This document shows, piece after piece, positions 17,641 through 26,658 of a stretch of 64,000 nt of DNA. Position 1 is the first letter of the stretch; each line of letters begins with the position of its first letter. The position numbers and the translations under genes are program-made. Location: NCBI GenBank assembly GCA_965203735.1, contig OZ241909.1:248001-312000 (forward strand), given 5' to 3'. This stretch comes from Bin55 sp965203735 (GTDB lineage Bacteria > Pseudomonadota > Gammaproteobacteria > Pseudomonadales > Azotimanducaceae). The notes beneath the pieces were generated by a model. The model was not told the DNA's origin, ran no database searches, and worked only from the letters and a program-made list of their open reading frames with translations.

Positions 17641-18498
17641 TTAGGCAGGTGCCAGCTGCTCCTTAATCTTTTCCATCGCGGCACTTTCTATCTGTCTAAT
17701 TCGTTCGGCGGATAGACCAAACTGTGCAGCGAGTTCGTGCAACGTCGCTTTGTCGGGAGAAAGCCATCGCGAGTTCAGAATGACTTTGCTTCGTTCGTCA
17801 AGGGTCTGCATTGCTTCGTAAAGCAGTCCTTGGCGATGGGCCTCCCATTCTTCTTCTTCCAACTGCTCGGATGGAGTGGGACTATCATCGGCAATCAATT
17901 GGGCTGGAGCCCAACTCGCGCTCTCGTCATCGTCGTCATCGGACATGTCAAATGCCACATCGTTTGAAGACAATCGACCTTCCATGTGTGTGACATCTTG
18001 CGGACGCACCCCTAGGTCTTTCGCGATTTCTCGAGTTTCGCTTTGGGTTAGCCAACCGAAGTCCTTCTTGCGCTCACGCAACTTAAAGAAGAGCTTTCGC
18101 TGAGCCTTTGTAGTAGCAATCTTGACGATTCGCCAGTTTCGAATGATGAATTCGTGAATTTCCGCTCGAATCCAGTGGACGGCAAACGAAACGAGTCGAA
18201 CTCCAACGTTGGGGTCGAACCGCTTCACAGCTTTCATCAATCCAACGTTGCCCTCTTGAATTATGTCGGCCTCAGGCAAGCCGTAGCCCCGATAGGTACG
18301 GGCTAAATAAACTACGAATCTTAAGTTACTAATAATTAGTTCTCGGGCTGCATCCAGATCACCTTCATCGTAGAACCGATGGGCAAGATCTTTTTCTTCC
18401 TCGGCCGTAAGCACGGAATATGCATTGACCGTATTGATATAGGCCGTTAGGTCGCCTCCTGGCGACAGGTTTGAGATTGGAATGACACTCGTTGTCAA
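17641..18498 (-). CDS. rpoH: RNA polymerase sigma factor RpoH (sigma-32)
   Basis: 285 residues from TTG at 18498. The open frame extends to 18513, but a perfect Shine-Dalgarno AGGAGG sits 6 nt before this TTG and inside the longer frame, which fixes the start and matches the usual RpoH length. Region 2 (VYLARTYRGYGLPEADIIQEGNVGLMKAV split over the core), the RpoH box QRKLFFKLRERKKDFGWL and region 4 (LHELAAQFGLSAERIRQIE) are present. It directs heat-shock transcription. A CIRCE operator overlaps its upstream promoter region. Confidence 0.95.
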   Translation of the reverse strand: MTTSVIPISNLSPGGDLTAYINTVNAYSVLTAEEEKDLAHRFYDEGDLDAARELIISNLRFVVYLARTYRGYGLPEADIIQEGNVGLMKAVKRFDPNVGVRLVSFAVHWIRAEIHEFIIRNWRIVKIATTKAQRKLFFKLRERKKDFGWLTQSETREIAKDLGVRPQDVTHMEGRLSSNDVAFDMSDDDDDESASWAPAQLIADDSPTPSEQLEEEEWEAHRQGLLYEAMQTLDERSKVILNSRWLSPDKATLHELAAQFGLSAERIRQIESAAMEKIKEQLAPA

Positions 18499-18531
18499 GC
18501 TAAGCCTCCTCAAGCTGAATAAGGCACTAAT

Positions 18532-18537
18532 ATTTTA
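18532..18537 (-). promoter_or_regulatory. Possible -10 box of rpoH
   Basis: Read on the minus strand this is TAAAAT, one base from TATAAT, 34 bp before the TTG. It overlaps the edge of the CIRCE operator. No strong -35 is seen at 17 bp, so the promoter may depend on an activator or be weak. Confidence 0.35.
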
Positions 18538-18561
18538 GCACTCGATGGATTAGAGTGCTAG
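18535..18561. promoter_or_regulatory. CIRCE operator (HrcA binding site) upstream of rpoH
   Basis: TTAGCACTC, nine bases, GAGTGCTAG: 17 of 18 arm positions match the CIRCE consensus TTAGCACTC-N9-GAGTGCTAA. The site is 36 bp upstream of the rpoH start and overlaps a TAAAAT box. CIRCE is bound by the repressor HrcA, normally in front of groES-groEL or grpE-dnaK. The opposite neighbour ends at 18644 and is on the same strand as rpoH, so rpoH is the only gene the site can control. Confidence 0.92.
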
Positions 18562-18643
18562 ACTTGGGCTAAAGTTCCCGGAATCAGTCGAATTTCTGAG
18601 CCTGAAACTGTCTAGGCCTCCGAGCTTAACCGGGTATCTCTGA

Positions 18644-19105
18644 CTAGTTGAGGTATTTCTTGGGCGGCTGGGGATTGTTGGCAGGGTTGGAATCGTACTT
18701 AGACAACTTCTCGATCACAGGCCCGCCGACCATCGGCTTGAGCTCGGATTCCAGCTCTTCGGCGACCGTTTGATCGTATACCTCTTCGCCCTGGACGTAA
18801 ATCGTGAAGATCTTGATGTACTTTTCTTCCTTCTCGGGATTTTCTATCGTCGCCTTTGTCCACTTATAAAGCGGCAAGTCCTGCTCACCGTTTCGTTCTG
18901 CCTGTTCGCAGTAGCCCGCAAACGCATCGTATTGACAAACTAACTCAGCATCGTAGCGAGCGATCAGCTCATACAGTGGCTGCAATGCCTCGTATTCCTC
19001 TGAATTCCTTGCTTTTCTCGCCATTTCGCCTGTAAGCTGAATGCGAAGCTGAAATTTCCACTCTTCGTCGGTCAGTTCTTTACCTGTATGTGATGACTTA
19101 ACCAA
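18644..19105 (-). CDS. Hypothetical protein, 153 aa
   Basis: I do not recognise this protein. It starts with TTG and has no signal peptide or membrane segment. It is mostly helical and acidic, with three cysteines-tyrosine rich turns (LVCQYDAFAGYCEQAE) near residue 60 and a proline-rich tail (NPANNPQPPKKYLN). Codon use looks normal for the region. It lies upstream of rpoH on the same strand, but the 146-nt gap holding the CIRCE site makes a shared transcript unlikely. Confidence 0.7.
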   Translation of the reverse strand: MVKSSHTGKELTDEEWKFQLRIQLTGEMARKARNSEEYEALQPLYELIARYDAELVCQYDAFAGYCEQAERNGEQDLPLYKWTKATIENPEKEEKYIKIFTIYVQGEEVYDQTVAEELESELKPMVGGPVIEKLSKYDSNPANNPQPPKKYLN

Positions 19106-19180
19106 TTCTCAATTTCCTATAGTCGCATGAACAAGTGTGCGGTCAACAGTCGTTCACCGCACTCTATTTGGGACTTCCGA

Positions 19181-20443
19181 TCAATCCGTTATCGCTTGTA
19201 GCACCGCAATCTTCAAATCAGACGAAAGCAGTCCGCTCCCACCCATGAGCTGGATCAGGCCCACAACGACCAGGTCCTCTTCTGGGTCCACCCAAAAGAC
19301 GGTGCCTGCCGCGCCACCCCAGTTGTACTCGCCGAAGGACGACAGATTTCCCGCCAACGGGTTCATGTTGATTCCAAATCCCAAACCAAACCCGAAAGCA
19401 CTTTGTTGGGCGCGAGTCGCTGCCCCCGTTGGATTGTCCCCGGTTCCAGAACCAGGAACCGCAGCTGGCAAGTGATTCTGCGTCATGTAATCGATCGTCT
19501 TTCGACCAATAATCCGACCACCTTCGAGTTCGCCACCTCGACGAAGAGCTTCTGCAAACCTCAAGTAGTCCATTCCCGTGGAAATCAAACCACCTCCGCC
19601 CGAAAACATCGTCACATTACGATATTCGTTCTCACCCACTGGTCGCATCACAATTTTGTTTTCTTGCCGACTCCAATTGTGAACGGGAAGTAATCGGTCG
19701 TGCTTGTCTTCTGGAATCTGGAAGAATGTATCGTCCATCTTTAGGGGCGTGAAGATGTGCTCTTCGAGGTATTCGTCGAAAGACTGACCGCTCAATCTTT
19801 GAACGACTAGACCCGTTACGTCGACCGCGGCACTGTAGTCCCATCTGTCGCCTGGCTGAAACTTTAGAGGAATGTCTTTCATCTTGCCGATCATTTCCTC
19901 CAAGTCGGTTGATCCTAACACTCGATTCTGACGGAACAATCGATCTACTGGATGCCAATTTCCCAGGCCGTAACCAAGACCGGCCGTATGCGTCAGCAAG
20001 TGGCGCATGTTCATTGCACGGTTTACCGGAACGGGATCTCCTTCTTCTACATGGACTGTGAGCTCCCCAAATTCAGGAATGAATTCCGCCACAGAGCTGC
20101 CCATCTTGAACTTGCCTTGTTCATACAACTGCATGGCGGCAACGGCTGTGATCGGTTTGGTCATTGAGTAGATGCGGTAGAGAGCATCTTTTTCCAAGGG
20201 ACGGTCGTCGTCCGAGCCTCTTGTTCCTATCGCATTGTCATAAACAATCACGCCCCGTCGGGCGACCAAGACATGTACACCCGGGACGATCCCTCGATCG
20301 ATATAAGATTGCATCACATCTGTGACGCGATCCAGCCGCTCACTTGACATCCCCGCGCTCTCAGGAGTGCCATGCTTGAATTCATCTGCATTCGCACTTA
20401 CACACCAGATGAGCGCGAAAAAAGTGACAAGAATTCGTTTCAT
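19181..20443 (-). CDS. Beta-lactamase-family serine hydrolase (exported)
   Basis: 420 residues from ATG 20443, which begins a clear signal peptide (MKRILVTFFALIWCVSANA); the open frame runs further upstream without coding character. The class C beta-lactamase/esterase motif SMTK (YRIYSMTKPITAVAAM) gives the nucleophile and lysine, and YSA in WDYSAAVDVTG gives the tyrosine. Such enzymes are esterases or peptidases acting in the periplasm. A second member of the family follows upstream at 20612 on the same strand. Confidence 0.88.
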   Translation of the reverse strand: MKRILVTFFALIWCVSANADEFKHGTPESAGMSSERLDRVTDVMQSYIDRGIVPGVHVLVARRGVIVYDNAIGTRGSDDDRPLEKDALYRIYSMTKPITAVAAMQLYEQGKFKMGSSVAEFIPEFGELTVHVEEGDPVPVNRAMNMRHLLTHTAGLGYGLGNWHPVDRLFRQNRVLGSTDLEEMIGKMKDIPLKFQPGDRWDYSAAVDVTGLVVQRLSGQSFDEYLEEHIFTPLKMDDTFFQIPEDKHDRLLPVHNWSRQENKIVMRPVGENEYRNVTMFSGGGGLISTGMDYLRFAEALRRGGELEGGRIIGRKTIDYMTQNHLPAAVPGSGTGDNPTGAATRAQQSAFGFGLGFGINMNPLAGNLSSFGEYNWGGAAGTVFWVDPEEDLVVVGLIQLMGGSGLLSSDLKIAVLQAITD

Positions 20444-20611
20444 GATTAGGTCCCTAAATTTGGATGCTTTTCGCTGAACCTTCCTGTCCGAACAATCTGG
20501 CACACCCTCCCAACCAGATCTCGGATTGATGATTGTAGGACACCGATGTAGAAGCGAATCGAGAATCCGGAAGAGAATGTGTTTCCAGACGGTCAATTGG
20601 ATCGTCGTGAA

Positions 20612-21796
20612 TCACTCTCTAGGCGTACCGTGCTTGTCCACAAATTCGGCGACTCTTCTAATGACCTCGCTTGTGTCGACTGCTCCGTCTCGGTTAGTCT
20701 GAATCGCAACGGTAGTATCGGTTGCAAAGAAATGCATCACATGTGTGCGATAACCAGGCCACAAACCGGCATGACCAATTGCTGCGCCGTTGTCGTGTAC
20801 AAACAGACCTAACCCGTAATATTCCTCGGGAGAGTTGGGATCGCGCCATCCCATTTCTCGCATTTTCTTGAAGCTTTCCGGAGTAACCACTCGTGCTTCC
20901 GCTAGCGATCCAAGAAACTCCACCAGCATCGTGGGATTCAAAGCAACTCCACCACCGGTCCATTCCGATGAAGGATCGATTTTCATGCTTCCATCCGGCC
21001 TGAGATTGCGTGCTCCGCGCATATAGCCTGGAACCACTCCAGGCAATATCGATCGATCCTGCACAACTACTTGGTCAAGCTCAAGGGGATCGAGAATCTT
21101 CTCGTGCAGCAGATCGTAGTACTGTCGGTCCGTGGCCGCTTCGATCACCTTTCCCAGCACGAGGTAGCCGATATCGGTATACCGAAAACCCTCACCAACC
21201 GGAAACAACGGCCTCTTTCTCAACGTATAGCGAATTAGCTCGTCGGGCTCGAACCGTATAGATCCTCTACGAATCGCGCGCCAAATGGATTGAAACTGAT
21301 AGCCTCGGCTTTCGGGATAGTCAGATAGTCCCGCCGTGTGCGATAAGAGATGCCATAACTGGATATCTCGAGAATTCGGCAACCTGTCAAACCAGGGTTC
21401 CTCTTCAAGCCATTCGGAGATCAAGTCGTCCAGGGAAAGAACACCCTCTTCGACAAGCAACATGGTCACAGCGGCAACGAAAGTCTTGCCTGTGCTTCCT
21501 CCCGGCATAGGATCGACGTTGTCCAGAGCCACGTGCGCTTCACGATCTGCTAAACCGGCAGCAGCGCGGACAACTCTTCCATCAGAAAATCGAGCCGCCG
21601 CGCGCAAGCCCGGCAGTTCCATTTCGGTCCGTGCCGTTTCGAGAATTTCGGAGAGTTCCTCGAGTTCGGTGATATTGGAACCGCTGGCGGTTGCTCCGAT
21701 CACTGCTGTTGCACCAAAGAAAATGCCTCGAATAAACGAGGTGAGACTTGGACTCCTAGAACTGTGTTGACGTTGTGAACGATCAATCCCGATCAT
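20612..21796 (-). CDS. Beta-lactamase-family serine hydrolase, second copy
   Basis: 394 residues. The nucleophile motif is STGK (MPGGSTGKTFVAAV), and the tyrosine motif reads YTD (GFRYTDIGYLVLG). A hydrophobic segment at residues 22-42 (IRGIFFGATAVIGATA) serves as signal or anchor. It is only distantly related to the gene at 19181, sharing fold motifs such as LWHLLSHTAGLSDY. The substrate is unknown. Its C-terminus has a HxG-like GHAGLWPG element. Confidence 0.85.
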   Translation of the reverse strand: MIGIDRSQRQHSSRSPSLTSFIRGIFFGATAVIGATASGSNITELEELSEILETARTEMELPGLRAAARFSDGRVVRAAAGLADREAHVALDNVDPMPGGSTGKTFVAAVTMLLVEEGVLSLDDLISEWLEEEPWFDRLPNSRDIQLWHLLSHTAGLSDYPESRGYQFQSIWRAIRRGSIRFEPDELIRYTLRKRPLFPVGEGFRYTDIGYLVLGKVIEAATDRQYYDLLHEKILDPLELDQVVVQDRSILPGVVPGYMRGARNLRPDGSMKIDPSSEWTGGGVALNPTMLVEFLGSLAEARVVTPESFKKMREMGWRDPNSPEEYYGLGLFVHDNGAAIGHAGLWPGYRTHVMHFFATDTTVAIQTNRDGAVDTSEVIRRVAEFVDKHGTPRE

Positions 21797-22083
21797 GAAG
21801 TAATCGTTGCAATTTCATCGTCTGATCGAATTCCCATTCAAACACTCTCCTAGACCAATTGTTGGACCACAGCACACTGTCAGCTCAATGGCCAAGCCAT
21901 ACTCACTATTAATTTGGAAATTAACTCGAACTGATGATTATGTTAAAAAATCGAGAGACTGCGTTTTTGTTCGAACGATGTAATCCTCCATCCGTGACTC
22001 AATACTGTCGAAAGGATACTTTCGCCATTGAAGTCTTCACAATTGGCTAAAATCCGAAGGACGCACTTGCAACGCAGAAGGCA

Positions 22084-23574
22084 ATGACCGTGAACATCGC
22101 AAACCTTCTAACAAATACAAAAACTCCATGTCCCAAAACAAGAAACACCGAGGAACCGCATTCTCCGCATTGGCGTAGAAGAGGCATTTTCTTTGGCGCG
22201 GCCGTGCTTTGCGTCGCGGCTTTTCCTGTTCTGGCAGCAATCGATTCAGAAACGAAATTCGTACTGGATTCGTTGTCATTCCTAATTTGGGGAGCACTCG
22301 TGCTTTGGATGTGCGCTGGCTTCACGATGTTGGAGTCAGGGTCTGTTCGAACCAAGAACGCTTCTGTAATTTGCTTGAAGAACATAGGCCTCTTCTCCAT
22401 TGCTTGCATCACCTATTACCTAATCGGTTATGACTTGATGTACAAGGACGTGAACTGGGTCATCGGCGTACCAGACTTTCTCGCATTTGGCGAAACTCCG
22501 AGTCCCGCTGAGTCAGCCCTGTTAAATCTCGCGGAAGGCGCGGATCCCGCTGCAGCTATGGGCGAAGTCGTCAACCAGGGTTTCTCTGGCATGTCGAACT
22601 GGTTCTTCCAAATGGTGTTTGTGGCGACGACCGCATCCATAGTCTCAGGTGCATTGGCCGAAAGGGTCCGACTCTGGTCGTTCTTCGTGTTTATCTTCTT
22701 TCTCACTTGCATCATCTATCCCATGGTTGGAGCAATGACCTGGGGTGGTGGCTTACTGACTGAGCAATTCGGATTCATCGACTTTGCAGGATCGACAATT
22801 GTTCACTCGACTGGCGGGTGGGCTGCACTTATGGGCGTGCTCATTGTTGGGCCAAGAATTGGCAAGTTCAAGAGTGATGGAAGTGTTCATCCCACTCCTC
22901 CATCCAACGTTCCTATCGTTACTTTGGGCGTACTAATTCTTTGGTTGGGTTGGCTCGGTTTTAACGGCGGGTCTGTACTTGCTCTTGGTAGCGTGGATAG
23001 TGCGATCATTATGAGCAACGTCATTGCCAATACTTGCTTGTCTGCTGCCGCTGGAGTTATCGCAGCTTTGGCACTGTCTGGACTGATTTTTCACCGAATG
23101 CACCTACTAGTTGTGCTGAATGGTGCAATTGCTGGACTAGTTTCCATTACGGCCGCGCCTGACTTCCACGAGCACACATGGATGGCTTTGGTAATCGGAG
23201 GGATCGGCGGAGGGCTCTGCACCTACTCGATACGTCTATTTGAAATGTGGAAAGTCGACGATGTAGTTGCCGCCATTCCTGCGCACTTGGTTGCCGGTAT
23301 ATGGGGAACAATGGCTGTTTGCTTTACCAACAGCGACGCAACTTTCATCGGGCAACTGAGTGGAGTCGTAATCATTGGATTGTTCGTGTGCGCAACTTCC
23401 TTTATTGTGTGGTTCGGCGTAGACAAGTTACTCGGACTGAGAATTTCAGCGCGTACTGAGGAACTAGGTCAGGATACGGCGGAACTGGGTATTGAAGCTT
23501 ATCCGGAATTTGTGCTAATGCCCGATGCCGAAATGTACATTCAGGAACCAGAATCAGAAGAATCGGCTCAGTAG
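22084..23574 (+). CDS. amt: Ammonium transporter, Amt family
   Basis: 496 residues. After a basic N-terminus (HWRRRGIFFGAAVLCVAAFPVLAA, likely a signal peptide split at AlaAla) come about eleven membrane helices. Signatures include MLESGSVRTKN, FIDFAGSTIVHSTGGW with the DFAGS and first pore-histidine region, and LGWLGFNGGS. It is an inner-membrane ammonium channel. The usual partner glnK is not adjacent. The C-terminal cytoplasmic tail has the acidic end expected for PII interaction. Confidence 0.93.
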   Translation: MTVNIANLLTNTKTPCPKTRNTEEPHSPHWRRRGIFFGAAVLCVAAFPVLAAIDSETKFVLDSLSFLIWGALVLWMCAGFTMLESGSVRTKNASVICLKNIGLFSIACITYYLIGYDLMYKDVNWVIGVPDFLAFGETPSPAESALLNLAEGADPAAAMGEVVNQGFSGMSNWFFQMVFVATTASIVSGALAERVRLWSFFVFIFFLTCIIYPMVGAMTWGGGLLTEQFGFIDFAGSTIVHSTGGWAALMGVLIVGPRIGKFKSDGSVHPTPPSNVPIVTLGVLILWLGWLGFNGGSVLALGSVDSAIIMSNVIANTCLSAAAGVIAALALSGLIFHRMHLLVVLNGAIAGLVSITAAPDFHEHTWMALVIGGIGGGLCTYSIRLFEMWKVDDVVAAIPAHLVAGIWGTMAVCFTNSDATFIGQLSGVVIIGLFVCATSFIVWFGVDKLLGLRISARTEELGQDTAELGIEAYPEFVLMPDAEMYIQEPESEESAQ

Positions 23575-23585
23575 ATATGAACCTT

Positions 23586-23620
23586 GGGCGATCGTTGAGG
23601 CAAATCCCTCACGATCGCCC
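23586..23620. terminator. Strong hairpin between convergent genes
   Basis: GGGCGATCGT-TGAGG, CAAAT, CCCTC-ACGATCGCCC: ten outer pairs are perfect and the inner part pairs with one offset. It lies between amt (ending 23574) and the aminotransferase (ending 23650), which converge. No long T-tract follows on either side, so it may work as a bidirectional terminator with help from Rho or just protect 3' ends. Confidence 0.6.
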
Positions 23621-23649
23621 ATCAATCTCGAATAGTTACGGAGTCTACG

Positions 23650-25041
23650 TTACCGACTTCGAATCCAATTCCAAGTATCGTCAATTCCCTTTGCAAACTT
23701 GCTAAAGAGTTCGTCCACCTGATCGTTCGAAATGATCAGCGGCGGACAGATCGCGATAACGTTTCCAACGGCTCGAACGATGAGCCCATGCTCAGCGCAT
23801 TGGTTCATGCAGTGCGCTCCGACTCCCTCCTCGCGAGCAAAGGCCTCCTTTGTGGTCTTGTCCTTCACTAACTCGACCGCTCCCACCAAGCCCACTCCTC
23901 GCACATCACCAACAAGCGGATGACTGGAGAGCACATTGAGTCGCTCTTGAAAGGCTACAGAAGTATTTGCAGCTCGCTCAAAAACATTCCACTCTTCCAT
24001 CAATTCTAAGTTGCGCAATGCCACAGCGGCGCATACAGGATGCCCCGAATAGGTAAACCCGTGGCCGAATAGTTGACTCTTCTTTGTTGCTTCGTGGATC
24101 GGTTCGTAGAGCCAATCGGGGACAACCACTCCGCTGATCGGCAAGTAAGCGCTAGACAATGCTTTTGCGAAGGTCATCGTTGTCGGGTCCATTTCCATCG
24201 TTTGGCACCCGAAAGGATTCCCCGTTCGACCAAAACCGCATATCACTTCATCGTCGATCAAAAAGATTCCATACTTGCTCAGTACCTTCTGGATTTTCTC
24301 GTAGTAATCGACAGTCGGAACGATGACTCCGCCAGCTCCCATTACAGGTTCTGCGATAAAGGCCGCAATGGTCTCGGGTCCCTCCTCTTGAATGAGTTGC
24401 TCGAGCTCGTCAGCCAGTCGCGTGGCAAAATCCTCCTCGGTTTCTCCATCCAAAGCATTCCTATAGAAGTAGGGCGCTGTCGTGTGCACAACTCCAGGCA
24501 ACGGCAAATCGAAGTTCTGATGAAATGGTGGCAGTCCAGTCAGACTTCCCGATCCAAGAGTTACACCGTGGTAGCCGTTGTGACGCGAAATGATCTTCTT
24601 TCGTTCCGTTCGACCAATCAGATTGTGGTAGTGCCACATCAGCTTGATCTGCGTGTCGTTCGCATCGGAGCCTGAGAGACCGAAGAACACTCGGCCCGAC
24701 TCAATGGGGACCATGGACATGAGCTTTTCGGCGAGCAAGACGCTGGGCTCGTTGGTCACGCTCGCGAAGAGCTGCGAGTACGAGAGTCTCTTCATCTGCT
24801 CGTATGCGACGTCAGCAAGCTCCTGAACACCGTATCCGAGAGCGGTGCACCAAAGTCCCGCCATACCCTCCAAATACTGCTTGCCTTGGTTGTCCCAAAT
24901 GTAAACGCCTTCAGCGCGGTTGCGCACGGCCGGTCCGCGTTCGTGCAAGTCAGCCAAATTGGTGCAAGGATGAAAAAGCGATTCGAGATCTCGGCTCTCG
25001 ATGGAATCCGGTGCGAACTGGTTGTGCAGTGGATTAATCAT
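23650..25041 (-). CDS. Class III (omega) aminotransferase, PLP-dependent
   Basis: 463 residues from ATG 25041; a GTG at 25053 in frame is the alternative, but an AGGGTG element sits better for the ATG. PLP-lysine lies in TFAKALSSAYLPISG, with the catalytic-domain signatures FFGLSGSDANDTQIKL, HNGYHGVTLGSGSLTG and LIDDEVICGFGRTG. The sequence resembles the omega-amino acid:pyruvate and putrescine:pyruvate (SpuC) type. The amine substrate is not certain. thiD is divergent, 190 nt away. Confidence 0.88.
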   Translation of the reverse strand: MINPLHNQFAPDSIESRDLESLFHPCTNLADLHERGPAVRNRAEGVYIWDNQGKQYLEGMAGLWCTALGYGVQELADVAYEQMKRLSYSQLFASVTNEPSVLLAEKLMSMVPIESGRVFFGLSGSDANDTQIKLMWHYHNLIGRTERKKIISRHNGYHGVTLGSGSLTGLPPFHQNFDLPLPGVVHTTAPYFYRNALDGETEEDFATRLADELEQLIQEEGPETIAAFIAEPVMGAGGVIVPTVDYYEKIQKVLSKYGIFLIDDEVICGFGRTGNPFGCQTMEMDPTTMTFAKALSSAYLPISGVVVPDWLYEPIHEATKKSQLFGHGFTYSGHPVCAAVALRNLELMEEWNVFERAANTSVAFQERLNVLSSHPLVGDVRGVGLVGAVELVKDKTTKEAFAREEGVGAHCMNQCAEHGLIVRAVGNVIAICPPLIISNDQVDELFSKFAKGIDDTWNWIRSR

Positions 25042-25144
25042 GGATGGATTCACCCTAAGAAACTTCGTTTAAGGAACTCTTGTGCCAATTCGCACGCAAT
25101 GTACAGATAGTAGCAATTAGAAGTGGACTCAGTTGGCTTAATCA

Positions 25145-25215
25145 CGTTGTCGAAGAGTTCGCAGCATCCTAGTCTTGGCGAAGTTCACTTAACATCTGCA
25201 ATACCTTCGACAACG
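25145..25215 (+). promoter_or_regulatory. Long-range inverted repeat in the thiD leader
   Basis: CGTTGTCGAAG (25145-25155) and CTTCGACAACG (25205-25215) are perfect 11-bp complements around a 49-nt loop, ending 16 nt before the thiD start. The stem could form in the leader mRNA or act as a DNA-binding pair. It does not resemble a TPP riboswitch: no CUGAGA or ACCUGAUC is present. Confidence 0.5.
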
Positions 25216-25231
25216 CAAGAGTGAATCTCAC

Positions 25232-26035
25232 TTGAATAGCGTTTTGGCGATCGCCGGTTCCGACAGTTCGGGCGGGGCTGGACTGCAGTGCGACATCAAG
25301 ACAATTTCCACCTTGAATCTCCACGTTCTGTCTGTCGTCACATCAGTGACATCTCAGAACAGTCAAGGCGTTCACTCCTCGATTCACATGGATTCAAGCT
25401 CCGTGAATTCCCAACTGACTAGTGCGTTCTCTGCTTATACCGTGGATGCCGTAAAGAGTGGAATGATCCCAACGCAAGAAAGCGTGGAGACGATTTGCGA
25501 TGCTCTCCAGCAATTTCATGGCTCAAAACCGTTCGTGCTAGACCCTGTTCTTAGGACGACTTCAGGCACGACCTTGATGCCTGGATCAGTAGCTCTAGCG
25601 ACGATGGACAGACTATTCCCATTGGCCACCGTCATAACTCCAAATATTGACGAGGCGCAAGAATTGAGTGGAATCAAGATTTCAACACGTGAGGATGCAG
25701 TCGTGGCAGGTAGAGAACTATTGAAACGTGGTTCTCAATACGTACTCATAAAGGGAGGTCACTTGCAAGAGGCGCCGGGGCTGGACATTCTGGTTGGTCC
25801 TTCACAAGATTCCCCCGTCGAATTCGTAAACGGGCACAAATTCGTTGAAAATCGAGACGTTCGCGGCACAGGATGTGCGTATGCGTCCGCCATAGCTTGT
25901 GGATTAGCTACCGGTCTCGACATTCTTGAATCGGTGTATCGTGCAAAGAACTACATTAGTCGTGCAATTCTCAATGCTCGGCGTTTATCCGACAGATCCT
26001 GGATGCTCAACCATCGTTGGAGCGATCCGATTTGA
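25232..26035 (+). CDS. thiD: Hydroxymethylpyrimidine/phosphomethylpyrimidine kinase
   Basis: 267 residues with a TTG start. The N-terminus VLAIAGSDSSGGAGLQCDIKT is the ribokinase-fold ThiD signature, followed by VTSVTSQNSQGV, VKSGMIPTQESV, VLDPVLRTTSGTTL, VLIKGGHL and the anion hole DVRGTGCAYASAIACGLA. The enzyme phosphorylates HMP to HMP-P and HMP-PP for thiamine synthesis. It overlaps thiE at a TTGA, so they are translationally coupled. Several residues at the start (MNSVL) are the only extension, so the start is sound. Confidence 0.95.
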   Translation: MNSVLAIAGSDSSGGAGLQCDIKTISTLNLHVLSVVTSVTSQNSQGVHSSIHMDSSSVNSQLTSAFSAYTVDAVKSGMIPTQESVETICDALQQFHGSKPFVLDPVLRTTSGTTLMPGSVALATMDRLFPLATVITPNIDEAQELSGIKISTREDAVVAGRELLKRGSQYVLIKGGHLQEAPGLDILVGPSQDSPVEFVNGHKFVENRDVRGTGCAYASAIACGLATGLDILESVYRAKNYISRAILNARRLSDRSWMLNHRWSDPI

Positions 26036-26658
26036 GGCCGGTACTCCACGTCATAACAGACGAAACCACTCAATCATCGTATACACATGCCACACTTGCC
26101 AGACAAGTCTCGGCAAATGGAGCGGACTTCGTTCAATACCGCGAGAAACGCCACTTCGATACTAAGACGTTGTGCCGTGACGCAGCTACCATCATGGAAA
26201 TCTGCGCTCAGTCCGCACACTCTCAGTTAGTGGTCAATGATCGAGTGGATGTGGCTTATGCCATCGGAGCACAAGCAATACATCTGGGAAGACAGGATCT
26301 GAGAATCTCTGTCGCTCGAAGGATTCTAGGACCTGACGCTTTCATTGGCGGAACCGCCAATTCCTTGGATGAAGCAACACAGCTCTTCAACGAACCCGTA
26401 GACTACTTGGGAGTCGGTCCCATCTTCGGAACGGCCTCCAAAGAAAACCCAGCCCCTCGACTGGGGCTGGCACGTCTTGCTCGAATCTGTTCCGGCAGTC
26501 CTCATCCTGTCATTGCGATCGGAAACATTCGGCTCGAAAACGTGCATGACGTAATTGAAGCCGGCGCGGCCGGAATCGCGGTTCTATCTGCCATAGCAAG
26601 TTCGGATGATCCTGGACGTACCACGTTCGAGTTCGTAAAGGCTCTTGAAGAATGCTAG
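26032..26658 (+). CDS. thiE: Thiamine-phosphate synthase
   Basis: 208 residues from TTG 26032, overlapping the thiD TGA and preceded by GGAG nine bases upstream; a TTG at 26017 is the alternative. TIM-barrel ThiE motifs are DFVQYREKR, LVVNDRVDVA, AQAIHLGRQDL, IGGTANSLDEA, DYLGVGPIFGTASKENP and PVIAIGNIRLEN. It joins HMP-PP with thiazole phosphate. It overlaps the TenI-like gene by 7 nt. Confidence 0.94.
   Translation: MRPVLHVITDETTQSSYTHATLARQVSANGADFVQYREKRHFDTKTLCRDAATIMEICAQSAHSQLVVNDRVDVAYAIGAQAIHLGRQDLRISVARRILGPDAFIGGTANSLDEATQLFNEPVDYLGVGPIFGTASKENPAPRLGLARLARICSGSPHPVIAIGNIRLENVHDVIEAGAAGIAVLSAIASSDDPGRTTFEFVKALEEC

Noticed and set aside
18499..18513. Longer start of rpoH at 18513
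   Set aside because: The extra codons are the ribosome binding site AGGAGG itself.
21797..22083. Sigma-54 promoter before the ammonium transporter
   Set aside because: No GG and GC pair with the required 10-bp spacing was found in the leader.
25054..25231. TPP riboswitch before thiD
   Set aside because: The conserved CUGAGA and ACCUGAUC segments are absent; only the long inverted repeat is there.
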